Below are positions 37,436 to 46,167 of a stretch of 64,000 nt of DNA, in pieces; position 1 is the stretch's first letter, and every line of letters starts with the position of its first letter. Source of the stretch: Calothrix sp. FI2-JRJ7 (lineage in GTDB: Bacteria; Cyanobacteriota; Cyanobacteriia; Cyanobacteriales; Nostocaceae); assembly GCA_019359675.1 (NCBI GenBank), contig JAHHGX010000091.1:248001-312000 (forward strand), written 5' to 3'. The position numbers and the translations under genes are program-made. A model generated the notes under the pieces. That model did not search any database. It saw nothing but the letters and a program-made list of their open reading frames with translations, and was not told the DNA's origin.

Positions 37436-39325
37436 ATGAAAAATAGCCCCATCCAGGTGCTTCTTATCGATGACGATGAAGATGATTACATCTTAACTCG
37501 TGATTGGTTTTCTGAATTTCAGGTGGCTGGGTGCAAATTAGAATGGGTCAGCAGTTATGAAGCTGGACTCGTGGAAATTGCCAAACATCAGCACGATGTT
37601 TATCTTGTTGATTATCGTTTAGGTGAAGGTAATGGCTTAGAGTTATTACGTGTTGCTGTAGCTTCGGGTACAACGGCGCCTATGATTTTACTGACAGGTC
37701 AAGGCGAACGTGATATTGATATTGAAGCGATGCAAGCTGGTGCCGCTGATTATTTAGAAAAAAGTCAACTTAATGCAGCATTACTCGAGCGTTCGATTCG
37801 CTACGCATTAGAACGTAAGCGTGCGGAACGTAAAATTCGTGAACAAGCAGCGTTACTTAATGTTGCCACCGATGCCATTTTTGTTTGTAATTTAAAAAAT
37901 CAAATACTTTTTTGGAATAAAGCCGCAGAACGTTTGTACGGCTGGAAAGAGGAAGAAGCGATAGGTAAACAGACAATACAGCTTTGGCAAGAAAAGAACT
38001 TGTCGCAATTACAATCAGCTTTTAATATCCTGCTCAGAAATGGCGCTTGGGAAGGCGAGTTAAAACAAACTACAAAATCAGGTAATATCATTATTGTTGA
38101 AAGTCGTTGGACACTAGTACCAGAATTTGATAATAAAGCACAAGCTGTTCTTGTGGTAAATACTGATATAACGCAAAAAAAACAGTTAGAAGCCCAGTTT
38201 TTTCGCGCACAACGTTTAGAAAGTATTGGAACTTTAGCAAGCGGTATTGCACATGACCTTAACAACGTGTTAGCGCCGATTTTGATGACAGCACAACTTT
38301 TAGAGTCGCAGTTGCGCGACGAACGCAGTCAGCGACTTTTACCAATACTAATATCTAACGCCAAACGCGGCGCCAATTTGGTGAAGCAAGTACTATCATT
38401 TACACGTGGTATTGAGGGTGAGCGTGCATTGACACAAATCAAGCACCTGCTTACTGAAATTCAACAAATTATTAAAGAAACATTTCCAAAATCGATTCAA
38501 GTATCTATAAATATCCATCCGGAATTATGGACTGTTATAGGTAATGCGACTCAACTCCACCAAGTTTTGATGAACCTTTGCGTCAATGCACGTGATGCAA
38601 TGCCACAGGGAGGAAAACTAGAAATATCCGCTGAAAATATTTTTATTGATGAAAATTTTGCCAATATGAATATTGAAGCGAAAGTTGGTAATTATATATT
38701 AGTATCAATCACAGATACAGGTGTTGGCATACCCTCAGATATAGTAGACCGTATATTTGAACCATTCTTTACAACCAAAGAGCTTGGTAAAGGTACAGGA
38801 CTAGGACTTTCTACTGTTTTAGGAATAGTCAAAAGTCATGGGGGATTTATAAACGTCACCAGTGATGTTAACAGAGGTAGTAAATTTCAAGTTTATTTAC
38901 CTGCACAGCAAACTCCCGAAACCATAGAAGATAGTGAAACAGAATTACCACAAGGTAACGGTGAGTTAATACTGGTTGTCGATGATGAAGATTCAATCCG
39001 CAATGTCACCAAAACATCGCTAGAAACTTACAATTACAAAATCATAACAGCTTGCGACGGTATTGAAGCAATAGCTTTATACGCTGAACACCGGGATAAA
39101 ATCGAAATTGTGCTGACAGATATGATTATGCCCGCAATGGATGGACTAACAACTATTAGGACACTACAAAAAATTAACCCCGCCGTCAAAATTATTGCAG
39201 TCAGCGGACTTATCTCCAGCGATAAAATAAACAGTGCAACAGAAATAGGTGTCAAAGCCTTCCTATCGAAACCCTACACTGCCAAACAACTTTTACAAAC
39301 AATAGGCGCCGTTAAAAGTACCTGA
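37436..39325 (+). CDS. Hybrid histidine kinase: REC, PAS, HisKA, HATPase, REC
   Basis: A 629-residue protein. The N-terminal receiver (LLIDDDEDDYIL, LVDYRLGEGNG, LLTGQGERD) is followed by PAS (about 140-260), the HisKA H-box ASGIAHDLNNVL (His near 272), HATPase (375-490; GKGTGLGLST) and a C-terminal receiver (VVDDEDSIRN, LTDMIMPAMDG, FLSKPY). GGGGAGG precedes the ATG. The PAS-to-REC part is a close paralogue of the C-terminus of the kinase at 30397-33612, so one probably arose by duplication. Translationally close to the Rcp1-like gene (14 bp) and the NTF2-like gene (10 bp). Confidence 0.9.
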   Translation: MKNSPIQVLLIDDDEDDYILTRDWFSEFQVAGCKLEWVSSYEAGLVEIAKHQHDVYLVDYRLGEGNGLELLRVAVASGTTAPMILLTGQGERDIDIEAMQAGAADYLEKSQLNAALLERSIRYALERKRAERKIREQAALLNVATDAIFVCNLKNQILFWNKAAERLYGWKEEEAIGKQTIQLWQEKNLSQLQSAFNILLRNGAWEGELKQTTKSGNIIIVESRWTLVPEFDNKAQAVLVVNTDITQKKQLEAQFFRAQRLESIGTLASGIAHDLNNVLAPILMTAQLLESQLRDERSQRLLPILISNAKRGANLVKQVLSFTRGIEGERALTQIKHLLTEIQQIIKETFPKSIQVSINIHPELWTVIGNATQLHQVLMNLCVNARDAMPQGGKLEISAENIFIDENFANMNIEAKVGNYILVSITDTGVGIPSDIVDRIFEPFFTTKELGKGTGLGLSTVLGIVKSHGGFINVTSDVNRGSKFQVYLPAQQTPETIEDSETELPQGNGELILVVDDEDSIRNVTKTSLETYNYKIITACDGIEAIALYAEHRDKIEIVLTDMIMPAMDGLTTIRTLQKINPAVKIIAVSGLISSDKINSATEIGVKAFLSKPYTAKQLLQTIGAVKST

Positions 39326-39335
39326 CTAACAAATT

Positions 39336-39716
39336 ATGAAAACAGAACTCTTAGAAACCAACAACGCCTTCTATCGTGCCTTTGAAAAAAAAGACATCGA
39401 AGCAATGAGCAGCGTTTGGTCGCAAGGTACTGCCAGTATTTGTGTTCATCCAGGGTGGGACGCTTTACGTGGCTGGAAAGATATTCATGACTCTTGGCAA
39501 AGAATCTTCAAAAACACCGCGTATGTTGAAATCAACCAAGAAATAATTTCTATCGAAGTGCGTGAAAATATAGCCTATATCATCTTGGTCGAAAATGTTA
39601 TGCAATTTGCAGCCAATCGCAAAATAGAAGCGAAATCGCTTGCTACTAATATTTTTGAACTGCTTGGTGGCAAGTGGTATTTGGTACACCACCACGCAAG
39701 TCCAATTATGGGGTGA
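39336..39716 (+). CDS. NTF2-like (SnoaL-type) protein
   Basis: A 126-residue single-domain protein of the NTF2-like fold, beginning with the helix LLETNNAFYRAFEKKDIEAM and followed by WSQGTASICVHPGWDALRGWKDI and strands ending WYLVHHHASPI. Such proteins bind small ligands or act as minor enzymes; His residues in the final strand line the pocket. It is 10 bp after the hybrid kinase gene, so it is likely co-transcribed and might be an accessory to the signalling proteins; that is a guess from position. Confidence 0.8.
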   Translation: MKTELLETNNAFYRAFEKKDIEAMSSVWSQGTASICVHPGWDALRGWKDIHDSWQRIFKNTAYVEINQEIISIEVRENIAYIILVENVMQFAANRKIEAKSLATNIFELLGGKWYLVHHHASPIMG

Positions 39717-39720
39717 GAAC

Positions 39721-39906
39721 CTAATCTTGGTTTGTTTGTCTTTCTGGCACTTTTGGCACCCAACCTGCGGGACGCTTCGAGTTATACCAACCAATTGAGC
39801 CAAGAATCGTAGCTGCTAAAAATCCTCCTATACCCACAAAAGTCAAAATCGCCTGGAGATGCGAGTTATAAGATGCCTTGTCTATAGCCACTAGAAAAAA
39901 ATTCAT
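39721..39906 (-). CDS. psb35: Photosystem II Psb35-like small membrane protein
   Basis: A 61-residue protein with one membrane helix (ILTFVGIGGFLAATILGSIG) followed by WYNSKRPAGW, the hallmark of the cyanobacterial family named Psb35, which associates with CP47 and photosystem II assembly. I start at the ATG at 39906, which has GAGGG close upstream, rather than the in-frame ATG at 39918. It lies tail to tail with the NTF2-like gene (4-bp gap). The name is from memory of the family and is moderately sure. Confidence 0.65.
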   Translation of the reverse strand: MNFFLVAIDKASYNSHLQAILTFVGIGGFLAATILGSIGWYNSKRPAGWVPKVPERQTNQD

Positions 39907-39921
39907 ATTGACCCTCATAAA

Positions 39922-39967
39922 GTTTGTTAACAGTATATTAATATTTATTAATATACTGTTAACAAAC
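39922..39967. promoter_or_regulatory. 46-bp near-perfect palindrome
   Basis: Arms of 22 bp (39922-39943 and 39946-39967, GTTTGTTAACAGTATATTAA... and its exact reverse complement) separated by TT. It lies 24 bp after the pyrR stop and just before the psb35 start. It could terminate pyrR transcription or be an operator for psb35; it lacks a GC-rich stem and a T-run. Confidence 0.75.
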
Positions 39968-39990
39968 TCATCAATATATTAGCGACAGCC

Positions 39991-40533
39991 TCAGCAACTG
40001 ATAAGTTCAACTGCATCGCGGCCATCAAAGTCATTCAAGTAAACTTTAACAATTTCTTCTTTCGCAGTAGGCAGCTGCTTACCAATAAAGTCAGGATGAA
40101 TCGGGACTTCTCTATGACCTCGGTCAACTAGCACAGCCAAACGAATTACTTCTGGTCTACCATATTCGTTAACAGCATTTAAAGCTGCTCGGATAGTTCT
40201 GCCTTTAAAAATAACGTCATCAACAAGAACAACTGTTTTATCTGTTAAGTCATAAGGAATATCGGTTTTTGCTGGAGTTCGTAGACCAATTTGGTCGAGG
40301 TCATCTCGATAAAACGTGATATCTAACGCTCCAACTGGAACTGAAATGCCTTCCATTGCTTCGATTTGACGCGCGAGTAATTCAGCGAGTGGTACCCCTC
40401 TTGTAAAAATACCTAGAAGCACCAACTGCGATAAATCACGAGTTCTTTCAATAATTTGCGAAGCTAGACGGTTCACAGTGCGACGAATTTCTTCAGGTGA
40501 AAGTATGGAGACTACTTTCGCAGACAGATTCAT
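39991..40533 (-). CDS. pyrR: PyrR, uracil phosphoribosyltransferase/pyr regulator
   Basis: A 180-residue PyrR. It has the PRPP-binding motif [18 protein letters not shown], the N-terminal [32 protein letters not shown] and DITFYRDDL. In firmicutes PyrR binds pyr mRNA; in cyanobacteria it may act mainly as UPRT. No pyrimidine biosynthesis genes adjoin it. It is 39 bp downstream of cobD on the same strand, so it could share its transcript. Confidence 0.93.
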   Translation of the reverse strand: MNLSAKVVSILSPEEIRRTVNRLASQIIERTRDLSQLVLLGIFTRGVPLAELLARQIEAMEGISVPVGALDITFYRDDLDQIGLRTPAKTDIPYDLTDKTVVLVDDVIFKGRTIRAALNAVNEYGRPEVIRLAVLVDRGHREVPIHPDFIGKQLPTAKEEIVKVYLNDFDGRDAVELISC

Positions 40534-40572
40534 ATAGTTAGTTTCCCTAATTCTTAAGCTTTATATTTATGA

Positions 40573-41580
40573 TTACCTGTTTGTCACCAAAAAGCCTATA
40601 GAGGTAGCTACCCCCAACCATATTAAAAACGAATATCTCGTTAGTTGTAGCGAATCTCGGATTGAAGATGGTTCAATTCGGTGAATGTTATCTCCTAGTA
40701 AGGGTTTATGTTTAATTATTCCTCGGTAAGAGTTGGCGCCACCGACTTGCACTCCTAGTATGGCAGCATAAGCGCATTCACTCCACCCAGAGTTGGGACT
40801 GGGGTCTAACACTGCATCACGACAACAAATATTCCATACATATAAAGGTTTAAAAGAGATTAAAGCTAAAGTTATTACAGTCAAACGACAAGGTACCCAA
40901 GTTAAAACATCTTCAGTTCGTGCGCTAAACCAACCTAAATATGTGTAGGGGTGCTGTTTATAACCTACCATTGAATCAAGAGTACTACTAGCTTTATATG
41001 CCAATGCTAAAGATACAGGTTCAAATATTGGTATATAGGCACTAATAAATATTCCCAGAATTGCATAAAATAAAGGCGCCATAACAGCGTCGGTTGCGTT
41101 TTCGGTAACAGTTTCTAAAACAGCACGTAATATTTCTGATTTAGAGAGATTTTCAGTGTCGCGTCCCACAAATTGGCTAAGGTTTAGACGTGCAGTCGCA
41201 ATATCTTTTAAAATTAATGGCTCCAAGACAGTTTCAGCAGCGTTTCTTAAACTTTTTGCGGCAAAACAACTAGCAAGTAGAATGCATTTGGTAATAATTC
41301 CGAAGTTAGGATGTATCCATAAAGTCGCTTTTATCAATATAGTGCTGATGGCGCCAGTACCAAATATTAAAAGAATAGCAAGGAGAATACCAGCGATTTG
41401 TTGTGTTAATGTATTCTTACATAAGAATAAAGCGATATTAGTAAAACGAGAAATTACCCACCCCATTACTTGGACTGGATGAAGCCAATTAATAGGGTCC
41501 CCAATTAAATAGTCTAAGAGTGCTGCAATCAGCAACACAATAACGTTAGTTATTAGTAATTTATCTGTAATTGTTACCAT
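40573..41580 (-). CDS. cobD: Cobalamin biosynthesis protein CobD/CbiB
   Basis: Adenosylcobinamide-phosphate synthase, which attaches the aminopropanol arm to adenosylcobyric acid. The 335-residue membrane protein has DYLIGDPINWLHPVQVMG near the start, ETVTENATDAVMAPLFY, YKASSTLDSMVGYK, ARTEDVLTWVPCRLT and DPSPNSGWSECAYAAILG, all typical. Several hydrophobic segments are present. No cobalamin riboswitch was recognised upstream; the 24 bp to the rrf2-like gene suggests read-through from it. Confidence 0.95.
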   Translation of the reverse strand: MVTITDKLLITNVIVLLIAALLDYLIGDPINWLHPVQVMGWVISRFTNIALFLCKNTLTQQIAGILLAILLIFGTGAISTILIKATLWIHPNFGIITKCILLASCFAAKSLRNAAETVLEPLILKDIATARLNLSQFVGRDTENLSKSEILRAVLETVTENATDAVMAPLFYAILGIFISAYIPIFEPVSLALAYKASSTLDSMVGYKQHPYTYLGWFSARTEDVLTWVPCRLTVITLALISFKPLYVWNICCRDAVLDPSPNSGWSECAYAAILGVQVGGANSYRGIIKHKPLLGDNIHRIEPSSIRDSLQLTRYSFLIWLGVATSIGFLVTNR

Positions 41581-41604
41581 TGACTATCGACTATTGACAA
41601 GTAA

Positions 41605-42048
41605 CTAAACAATAAAACTAGCTTCTTCACCAAGAGATGCTTGCCAACTGCGGGCATCGTAATAAAGGTCAGCTAAAGTGATACTATATAAAGCTTCTTT
41701 AAGTTTTTGATTTAGCCGTTGCCAGAGAGTTAACGTTACCCAGTCAAGAGCTTGGTCGGGTTCGGCTTGTTGTTGTGGTAGATGGGTAATTTTTTCACCT
41801 ACTGCCTCTAAAATTTCTCCTATTGATATTTGTGCGGGTGGTTTGGCTAACTGGTATCCACCTACGGCGCCACGAATTGATTTTACCAGTCCTGCACGCC
41901 GCATTTCGATTAGTAATTTTTCTAAATAGGGGGCAGGAATATGTTGACGAGATGCAATTACTTTAACAGATGCGCTCTTCGTAGGTCGAAGCATACTCAA
42001 ATCGAGTAATGCTTTAACACTGTAATGTCCGCGAGTGGTCAGTTTCAT
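41605..42048 (-). CDS. Rrf2 family transcriptional regulator without cysteines
   Basis: A 147-residue winged-helix regulator of the Rrf2 family: MKLTTRGHYSVKALLDL, APYLEKLLIEMRRAGLVKS and GAVGGYQLAKPP are the typical HTH and wing sequences. The three cysteines that bind an Fe-S cluster in IscR or NsrR are absent; there is no Cys in the whole protein. It is therefore probably not an iron-sulfur sensor. Upstream of cobD with 24 bp between, it may regulate that gene group or itself. Confidence 0.9.
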   Translation of the reverse strand: MKLTTRGHYSVKALLDLSMLRPTKSASVKVIASRQHIPAPYLEKLLIEMRRAGLVKSIRGAVGGYQLAKPPAQISIGEILEAVGEKITHLPQQQAEPDQALDWVTLTLWQRLNQKLKEALYSITLADLYYDARSWQASLGEEASFIV

Positions 42049-42757
42049 AGGAAAACACTTGTGCTATTTGTTTTAATCGTATTTATGTTTTGTTATAGCG
42101 TGTTACATTTGCGGTAAGATAATTTTTATGCCAAGAGTAAGAAGACAAATTTTTTAGCTTTACTTCAGGAATCTTAAACAAGCTCGTACCGAAACGCGCA
42201 AAAGTTGACGAGATTAGTTACATACTTAACCCATATACCAATAATAGATGCAACTCAACAGTGGTTGAGGGATACCTTTTTATACGTCAATCAAAGATGA
42301 TAGTGTAGCAAATGAACCATAAATCTACAAACTACATCTATATATGTAGGGATTTTGGAAAATAGAAGACGCGCAACTGCTGTAGACAACGGCGCCACTT
42401 ATGTGCAAAATTTACTAGGTCGCGTTACGGACTTTTATCTACGATATTTAACTAGATGATTCAAAATTCATTACAAAACTTGACACTGTTGTAGGAATAA
42501 GCAGAAAGACACAAAAACAGCTTGTGGGTGGATACTATAAATAAAATTGTTTTGATGTGACGTTCGTTGGACTTTGGTTTCGGTTCCTCAGAGAAAGTTC
42601 GACGATAAGGCTAATATTGCTTTTCTCAACCACGTAATTATGTAATATACTTAGCTAGGCTGATATAAAAATAAAAAGTTCTACTCGTTTAGAGCAAATT
42701 GTCAGCTAAAATAAAAACGATTCGACCTTTTGAACCATTCATTTTTGTTTTACGTTG
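42049..42757. other. Long intergenic region before cyAbrB
   Basis: About 700 bp between the divergent rrf2-like and cyAbrB genes. I see no credible ORF, tRNA or strong hairpin. It should hold two promoters; its length would allow several regulator sites or a small RNA, but none is recognisable. Confidence 0.4.
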
Positions 42758-43171
42758 ATGGCTAAACAGAAAAAAATTGAACCCCTCGTCGGCGAAGATT
42801 TGCTCACCAAAGTCAAAGAACTCGAAAATCTGAGCAAAGACGAAAAAGCTAAACGTTGTGGATACTACACCGTTACCAAAAACGGCATCGAGCGCGTCAA
42901 TATGATGAAGTTCTTGAATGCCTTAATTGATGCAGAAGGCATTCAATTAGATAGTTCACCTAGTGCAAATGGACGCGGTGGACGCAGCGCTAGCTATCGG
43001 ATTAGCGTGCAGTCAAACGGTAACTTGCTTATCGGTTCGGCTTATACCAAACAAATGGGTCTCCAAGCAGGAGATGAGTTCATCATCACGTTAGGTAAAA
43101 AGCACATCAGACTCCGACAAGTAGACTCAGAGGAACGTGAAGAAAGTGAAGCAATGGAAGCTACAGCTTAA
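42758..43171 (+). CDS. cyAbrB family transcriptional regulator
   Basis: A 137-residue cyanobacterial AbrB-like DNA-binding protein. The N-terminal GEDLLTKVKELENLSKDEKAKRCGYYTV and the C-terminal SYRISVQSNG...IGSAYTKQMGLQAGDEF form the family. The C-terminal swapped-hairpin domain binds DNA. The presence of GRGGRSASYRISVQ favours the cyAbrB2 (CalB) branch over cyAbrB1, tentatively. Such regulators act on carbon/nitrogen balance and heterocyst or hydrogenase genes. ATG at 42758 is chosen over the immediately preceding TTG. Confidence 0.88.
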   Translation: MAKQKKIEPLVGEDLLTKVKELENLSKDEKAKRCGYYTVTKNGIERVNMMKFLNALIDAEGIQLDSSPSANGRGGRSASYRISVQSNGNLLIGSAYTKQMGLQAGDEFIITLGKKHIRLRQVDSEEREESEAMEATA

Positions 43172-43432
43172 ATAGCTTCAACTCAAGTTGTTTATTAGTC
43201 ATTAGTTATTAGTCAGCACATTCGAGCGCTTATTACTCAATGCCTGTTTTTATGGGCGTTATGAAATAAGAAAGCTCTTTGTGTGCGCGCAAACTATATA
43301 CGTAATATAGGGCGCTGCTCTGCTTGGGAGGGGGCTATTTTATGCTGCAAACGTTTGATAGCGCGCTTTTACGTGAATTCGCGCGCTTAAACTAGCACAA
43401 CCAATATGCGTACATAAGCCATTGACTAATGG

Positions 43433-45346
43433 CTATTGGCTAACAAGACACTCTTCAACATCAGTTTTGGAGGGTAACGGTAAGTAATGACTTAAAGCTT
43501 TGCGCGTTGCTGCTAAATTGCAGGTCAATGCAACTTGTTCGCGTTCGAGTAAACCTAAAATCTGTTCATGATTATTTCGCGCTACTACTGGTAACTGATG
43601 TAAACCTCTTAATGCCATTCGGTCTAATGCCTCGGTTAAAGGTTCATCGCTGTAAGCATACAGAATATCAGTAGTAGATATTTCTTTCAAGCTCAGATTC
43701 GACAAATTGTGTTGTATTTGAGTGGCTAAATCCGAATTTTTTTGATAATTTGCAAGCGTGCGGTTGATATCTTCGAGAGTAACTATACCCACTAGTTGTT
43801 CTTGGTCATCAATCACTAATGCACTATGAGTACGAGCGTGCCACATCGACAAAGCTGCTTCTAAAACTTTCATTGTAGAAGGCAGCTTTTTTGGATTGGC
43901 ATACATTGCATCAATAACTAAGATTTCTTGCAACATTTCTGCTTGCTCATCTTTTAGCTCTGATAACCCAATCCGCTGCAAATTGGAGTTAGAGTTTTCG
44001 TTAGGCAACATTTGTTCTACTAACCAAAAGCTCAACCCAACTGCTGCCATTAATGGCAAAACAATTCGGTAGTCACGAGTTAATTCAAATAGCAGTAAAA
44101 TTGATGTTAAAGGCGCCCGAACACTGGCAGCGAGTACAGCAGCCATACCGACCATTGCATATGCAGGAGGTGCCGCCATATAAATAGCAATATTGGGTGC
44201 AAGCAAAGCGATAATTTTTGCGTATGCAGCGCCGAATGATGCTCCTAAAAACATTGCTGGGGCAAATAAACCACCCACAAAACCACTGCCAGCAGACACA
44301 GCCGTCATTAGCATTTTTAATACTAGCAAGCCAAGCAAAAGCTGAATCGATAAATGCACATCTTGAAGCATCGCTTGTACTGTTCCATAACCAATTCCCA
44401 ATATTTGGGGAAATTCTAGTGCTACTGCACCAACGATGGCGCCACCAATAATTGGATGAACTGGTTTTGGAATACGACCTAGCCAGTTTAAATAAGGTAC
44501 TTTTCCGTCAAAACAGGCTTTTGCAAATCGAATTGCTTGGGTATACGATAGCGAGACTAAACTTGCTCCCAAGCCTAAACCTATATATAAAGGCAATTCT
44601 AAAGGGCTACGAACTTGATAAGCTGGTAATTCAAAAGCAGGCTGTGAACCTAAACCAATTTGAGCTATAAGTGCCGCTAGTACCGCAGCCAATAGTACAA
44701 CACTCACAGCTGAAGTCGCGAACGATGTTGCACCCAATACAACTTCTAACGCAAAAAAGACTCCAGCAATAGGGGCATTAAATCCTGCTGCTAAACCAGC
44801 AGCAGCTCCCGCAGCTAATAGCAAGCGCAAGCGTTCCTGTGAGACTTGTAGCACCTGCGACAGTAAAACACCAAAATTGGCACCAATTTCCACACTCGGT
44901 CCTTCAGGGCCAAGCGAGGCGCCGCTACCCAAAGAAACAGCAGCAGCGAGCATTTTTGTAACAGGTCGGAGTTTTTGTTTTAAACCCCCAGCTCTAGAAG
45001 CAGCAATTAGCGAAGATAAACTCGGGCCAAAATCTTGAGTGCGCCAGCGCATTAAACTGACAATCAAACCGCCTATAATTGGAACACTCCAAAGAGTCCA
45101 TGCACCCCAAGTACCTACTAGCCCCATAAAATCTTCTAATAGTAGGTGATGAATAATCTGAATAGAGTAATGGAAAGTAACAATACCCATACCAGTACCA
45201 CCACCGATTAGCAGACCTAAAAGTAATATCAGTGTTTCGGGTGATAATTGAAACCGATTGAGCAAATGTGTTAGATGTTGTGTAGAAGGAGTAGACACAG
45301 GTTGGTCTGCCACCTTCTTTTCAAACGTGGGAGGCAGGAGAGTCAT
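43433..45346 (-). CDS. ClC-family chloride channel/transporter with two CBS domains
   Basis: A 637-residue ClC protein. The transport domain (about 35-440) shows GSGASLGPEGPSVEIG with the gating Glu148, GFNAPIAGVFFALEVVL, and GSGFVGGLFAPAMFLG. The C-terminus (about 480-630) has a pair of CBS domains that usually sense adenine nucleotides. At the position of the internal proton glutamate (second Glu of EcClC IIEE) there is Val202 after Glu201, as in channel-type ClCs. So it may conduct chloride passively rather than exchange it for H+; exceptions exist. Confidence 0.9.
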   Translation of the reverse strand: MTLLPPTFEKKVADQPVSTPSTQHLTHLLNRFQLSPETLILLLGLLIGGGTGMGIVTFHYSIQIIHHLLLEDFMGLVGTWGAWTLWSVPIIGGLIVSLMRWRTQDFGPSLSSLIAASRAGGLKQKLRPVTKMLAAAVSLGSGASLGPEGPSVEIGANFGVLLSQVLQVSQERLRLLLAAGAAAGLAAGFNAPIAGVFFALEVVLGATSFATSAVSVVLLAAVLAALIAQIGLGSQPAFELPAYQVRSPLELPLYIGLGLGASLVSLSYTQAIRFAKACFDGKVPYLNWLGRIPKPVHPIIGGAIVGAVALEFPQILGIGYGTVQAMLQDVHLSIQLLLGLLVLKMLMTAVSAGSGFVGGLFAPAMFLGASFGAAYAKIIALLAPNIAIYMAAPPAYAMVGMAAVLAASVRAPLTSILLLFELTRDYRIVLPLMAAVGLSFWLVEQMLPNENSNSNLQRIGLSELKDEQAEMLQEILVIDAMYANPKKLPSTMKVLEAALSMWHARTHSALVIDDQEQLVGIVTLEDINRTLANYQKNSDLATQIQHNLSNLSLKEISTTDILYAYSDEPLTEALDRMALRGLHQLPVVARNNHEQILGLLEREQVALTCNLAATRKALSHYLPLPSKTDVEECLVSQ

Positions 45347-45692
45347 GGATAAATGAACTTAAATCTAATAAAAAAATTAAAATATATGTCTTACTCAATA
45401 TTGTCGTGCATTCCACACCAACCAGACAAGCTGTATTTACTCAAAACACAATGTTCTGCCGATTTTTTAATTAAATGGTCACGCACGTGCCTATTTGCCC
45501 TTGAAAAGGGTGAAAGTGAGCTAGCATTATGAATGTCATCTCCGCTTCTTGCATAAAACAATGAATCATAATTGATGCATGGGCGTAATTAGTGGAGTTA
45601 GACCATAGGGACGATCTAAAATTGGGATTAACTCGGAAATCAAGATAACTAAGTTGTAATTAGCGAATAAGTGGACTTGACGGATTAAGTAG
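45347..45692. other. Intergenic, divergent promoter region
   Basis: Between divergent ClC and zinc-ribbon genes. A small hairpin (CCCTTGAAAAGGG) lies near 45500. No coding sequence or RNA gene recognised. Confidence 0.35.
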
Positions 45693-46070
45693 ATGAATAC
45701 ACACACTTTTGACAATCATTACCTGACCTGCCCAATTTGCCAAAAGAATGCTACGCCAAAACCTGTTAAATCTTGCGTCGGATTATTTAGTTGTCCGTAT
45801 TGCCAAGAACGGTTAGTTGTTTCGCAAAGCGGACATTATGTCCGTGATCCTTTTATATTGAGGCAAATTATTGTAAGTAGCGCTTTACGCCGTCAAAGCC
45901 GTCCACTGGCTCGTATTCTTCGTGATTTTATGCTACTGCGCCCAATGTTAGCTTTGGCTGTTGGGGGAGCAATTGTGTTTGGCATGATTGCCGCAACGCA
46001 GCAAAATACTAGTTATGAGCAAAACTTATACAAAATTGAAAATACTGATAAATTTATTGATAAACAGTAA
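45693..46070 (+). CDS. Zinc-ribbon small membrane protein, hypothetical
   Basis: A 125-residue protein. CPIC (residues 13-16) and CPYC (34-37) form a probable zinc ribbon, followed by a basic stretch (RRQSRPLARILRDF) and one membrane helix (about 83-103, LRPMLALAVGGAIVFGMI). Function unknown. It is flanked by long gaps, and converges on the glycosyltransferase gene. The start ATG at 45693 follows GACGGATTAAG, a weak ribosome site. Confidence 0.65.
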   Translation: MNTHTFDNHYLTCPICQKNATPKPVKSCVGLFSCPYCQERLVVSQSGHYVRDPFILRQIIVSSALRRQSRPLARILRDFMLLRPMLALAVGGAIVFGMIAATQQNTSYEQNLYKIENTDKFIDKQ

Positions 46071-46167
46071 ATTATGAACTTTACGGATAGTCATTAATCT
46101 AATAATAAACTATCCGAACTTATTATTTTTGAATTGATAATTGATTTTATCTAGCAATGACGCAATA

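Noticed and set aside
40534-42757. Possible cobalamin riboswitch upstream of cobD
   Set aside because: I looked for the B12-box-like sequence between the Rrf2 and cobD genes and upstream of Rrf2 and found none; the cobD gap is only 24 bp.
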